Source: Nematostella vectensis
Lineage: Eukaryota; Cnidaria; Anthozoa; Actiniaria; Edwardsiidae
NCBI RefSeq assembly: GCF_932526225.1
Contig: NC_064038.1
Span: 4,650,001-4,714,000, forward strand
Length of the DNA: 64,000 bases
Reading direction: 5' to 3'
Positions 63,101 through 64,000 of this stretch are shown here, in pieces. Within the stretch, counting starts at the first letter, position 1. Each line of letters starts with the position of its first letter. Under the pieces are notes generated by a model. The model was not told where the DNA came from. It saw only the letters and a program-made list of their open reading frames with translations, and ran no database searches. Made by a program: the position numbers and the translations under genes.

Positions 63101-63849
63101 CTATTATCAATGCTGGTGGGCATGAAGTCATTCTAAAGGCAATGCAGATGCACCCAGGAGTTGTAGGAGTGCAGGTATGGAACTCATGATCTGACAGGGA
63201 TCTTTATTGTATCTGTTAGGACTCCAACATAGCTTTTTCCATTTCACTCACTGTTTTCTAGACATTTAGAGATGCCTGTGGACGAGACTACCCATTTAGG
63301 TACCTCATCCCCACTCCAAAATCTTGAGAGAAGCTTTCCCCTAGGTCATGAAACACTTTATGATTTTTGAAAGCTGAGGGTGACAAAGAAAAAAAAAAAC
63401 ATCTAGATTGAATATCTCTCTTTTATTTAAGATTTTCAATATTACTGTATAGTCAACTATCTCTTCTTGAAGCAGACAATCTGTAGCTAAGCTTTTTCTT
63501 TGCATCTCCATGAGCAGAAAGCTATTATAAATTTAGATATTTTGCAGCAGCATTGAATGGATTTGTTGCTTTGTTTTCAATAAGTAACATTTTCACAGCC
63601 TAAAAGAAGTTTTCTTCCCGACAGAAACAAGGATGTCTTGCCATCAGGAACCTGGTGGCTCGTAACCCAGAGAATTGTGAGCCAATCCTAGGAGCGGGTG
63701 GAGAAGCACAGATTAGATACGCCTACAACACCTATCCTGAATCTCATGACCTGGCCAAGGCGGCCCTGCGTGATCTACAGTGTGATGTGGAGCTACGGGA
63801 ATTATGGACTGGAAGTGGCCAGGGTATCCAGAGACCTTTTTATGAATGA
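60187..63849 (+). CDS. ARMC6, armadillo repeat-containing protein 6, four exons
   Basis: Exons 60187-60394, 61802-62514, 62905-63174 and 63625-63849 join in phases 1, 0 and 0 to 471 aa, close to the usual family length. The N-terminus [19 protein letters not shown] and the closing [14 protein letters not shown] are hallmark ARMC6 sequences. Exons 2-4 consist of consecutive armadillo repeats: helical triplets with Leu/Ala-rich cores, for example [32 protein letters not shown], and [18 protein letters not shown]. The cytosolic protein is poorly understood; the fold suggests protein binding. Exon 1 and the first 420 bp of intron 1 belong to the tandem array; the rest is single-copy. I chose the donor at 60395, not the GTGAGA at 60343, because only it gives the phase needed by exon 2. 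Confidence 0.94.
60504..60707. repeat. Palindromic repeat in ARMC6 intron 1
   Basis: Third copy of the element at 26876-27079. A related short stretch (ACTAAAAGTTGTCCG) occurs again near 61682 in single-copy intron sequence. Confidence 0.75.
60815..61801. other. ARMC6 intron 1, single-copy part
   Basis: AT-rich; no gene or recognisable repeat beyond short simple sequence. Confidence 0.55.
62515..62904. other. ARMC6 intron 2
   Basis: AT-rich; nothing notable. Intron 3 (63175-63624) is similar. Confidence 0.55.
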
Positions 63850-64000
63850 TTGTATTTTGATTCAAGAACAGCCTGCTATATGTCAGGCACCTAGCTAAAG
63901 GGGGGAGGGGGGGGGGGCGCACAACCATCTTGTTCTCTGCTTGTTTTTATGGCATTCTCCCCCCCCCCCTTTACCTATGCTTATATAGTGTGTGTGTGTG
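63850..64000. repeat. Low-complexity tail
   Basis: 3' flank of ARMC6 with G-run, C-run and a (TG)n tract at the window end. Confidence 0.8.

Overview
ORGANISM. The window is animal nuclear DNA, most likely cnidarian (anthozoan). The host genes are intron-rich orthologues of widely conserved animal genes: RSL24D1, an ARRDC-type alpha-arrestin, PTTG1IP and ARMC6. AT-rich introns carry many hairpin MITEs. They also carry a GC-rich Polinton/adintovirus-like element and a Penelope-like retroelement, two mobile classes I associate with cnidarian genomes. The species assignment is inference.

LAYOUT. 1-5918 is single-copy: MITE-like hairpins and a complete six-exon RSL24D1 gene (1966-4881). From 5919 to 60814 there is a head-to-tail tandem triplication: unit A 5919-27185, unit B 27255-48141, unit C 48211-60814. 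The A/B and B/C junctions carry the same 69-bp filler. Each unit holds, in order, a six-exon alpha-arrestin gene (+), a 47-bp minisatellite, a two-exon PTTG1IP gene (-), and the first coding exon of ARMC6 (+). Only the exon after unit C is joined to the rest of ARMC6 (60187-63849); those after A and B are orphan exons.

MOBILE ELEMENTS. In units A and B the PTTG1IP intron is occupied by a 9.4-kb Polinton/adintovirus-like element (14547-23917 and 35454-44872). It has 93-bp terminal inverted repeats and 6-bp target duplications (TGGCAC); unit C keeps the uninterrupted target at about 55997-56006. The element encodes a small Cys-rich protein, fragments resembling a shortened protein-primed DNA polymerase, an FtsK/HerA-type packaging ATPase, a major capsid-like protein, a membrane-active protein, a 505-aa conserved unknown, a penton-like minor capsid protein and a glycine-rich membrane protein. 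Many of these are broken. I see no integrase or complete polymerase. A separate 1.2-kb inverted-repeat element sits between PTTG1IP and ARMC6 in A and B and is also absent from C. Unit C instead carries a Penelope-like element in the PTTG1IP intron (about 56716-59360), with one long RT plus GIY-YIG ORF and two well-formed hammerhead ribozyme motifs.

HISTORY AND FUNCTION (inference). The simplest order is: ancestral locus RSL24D1-arrestin-PTTG1IP-ARMC6; tandem duplication; insertion of the virus-like and 1.2-kb elements into one unit; duplication of that loaded unit into A and B; then independent decay. A and B share some lesions (capsid stop, membrane-protein stops) and each has private ones (ATPase deletion in B, 505-aa frameshift in A). 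The duplication begins only 114 bp before the arrestin start codon. Arrestin genes B and C therefore lie downstream of an orphan ARMC6 exon and the bidirectional PTTG1IP/ARMC6 promoter, with compatible splice phases.
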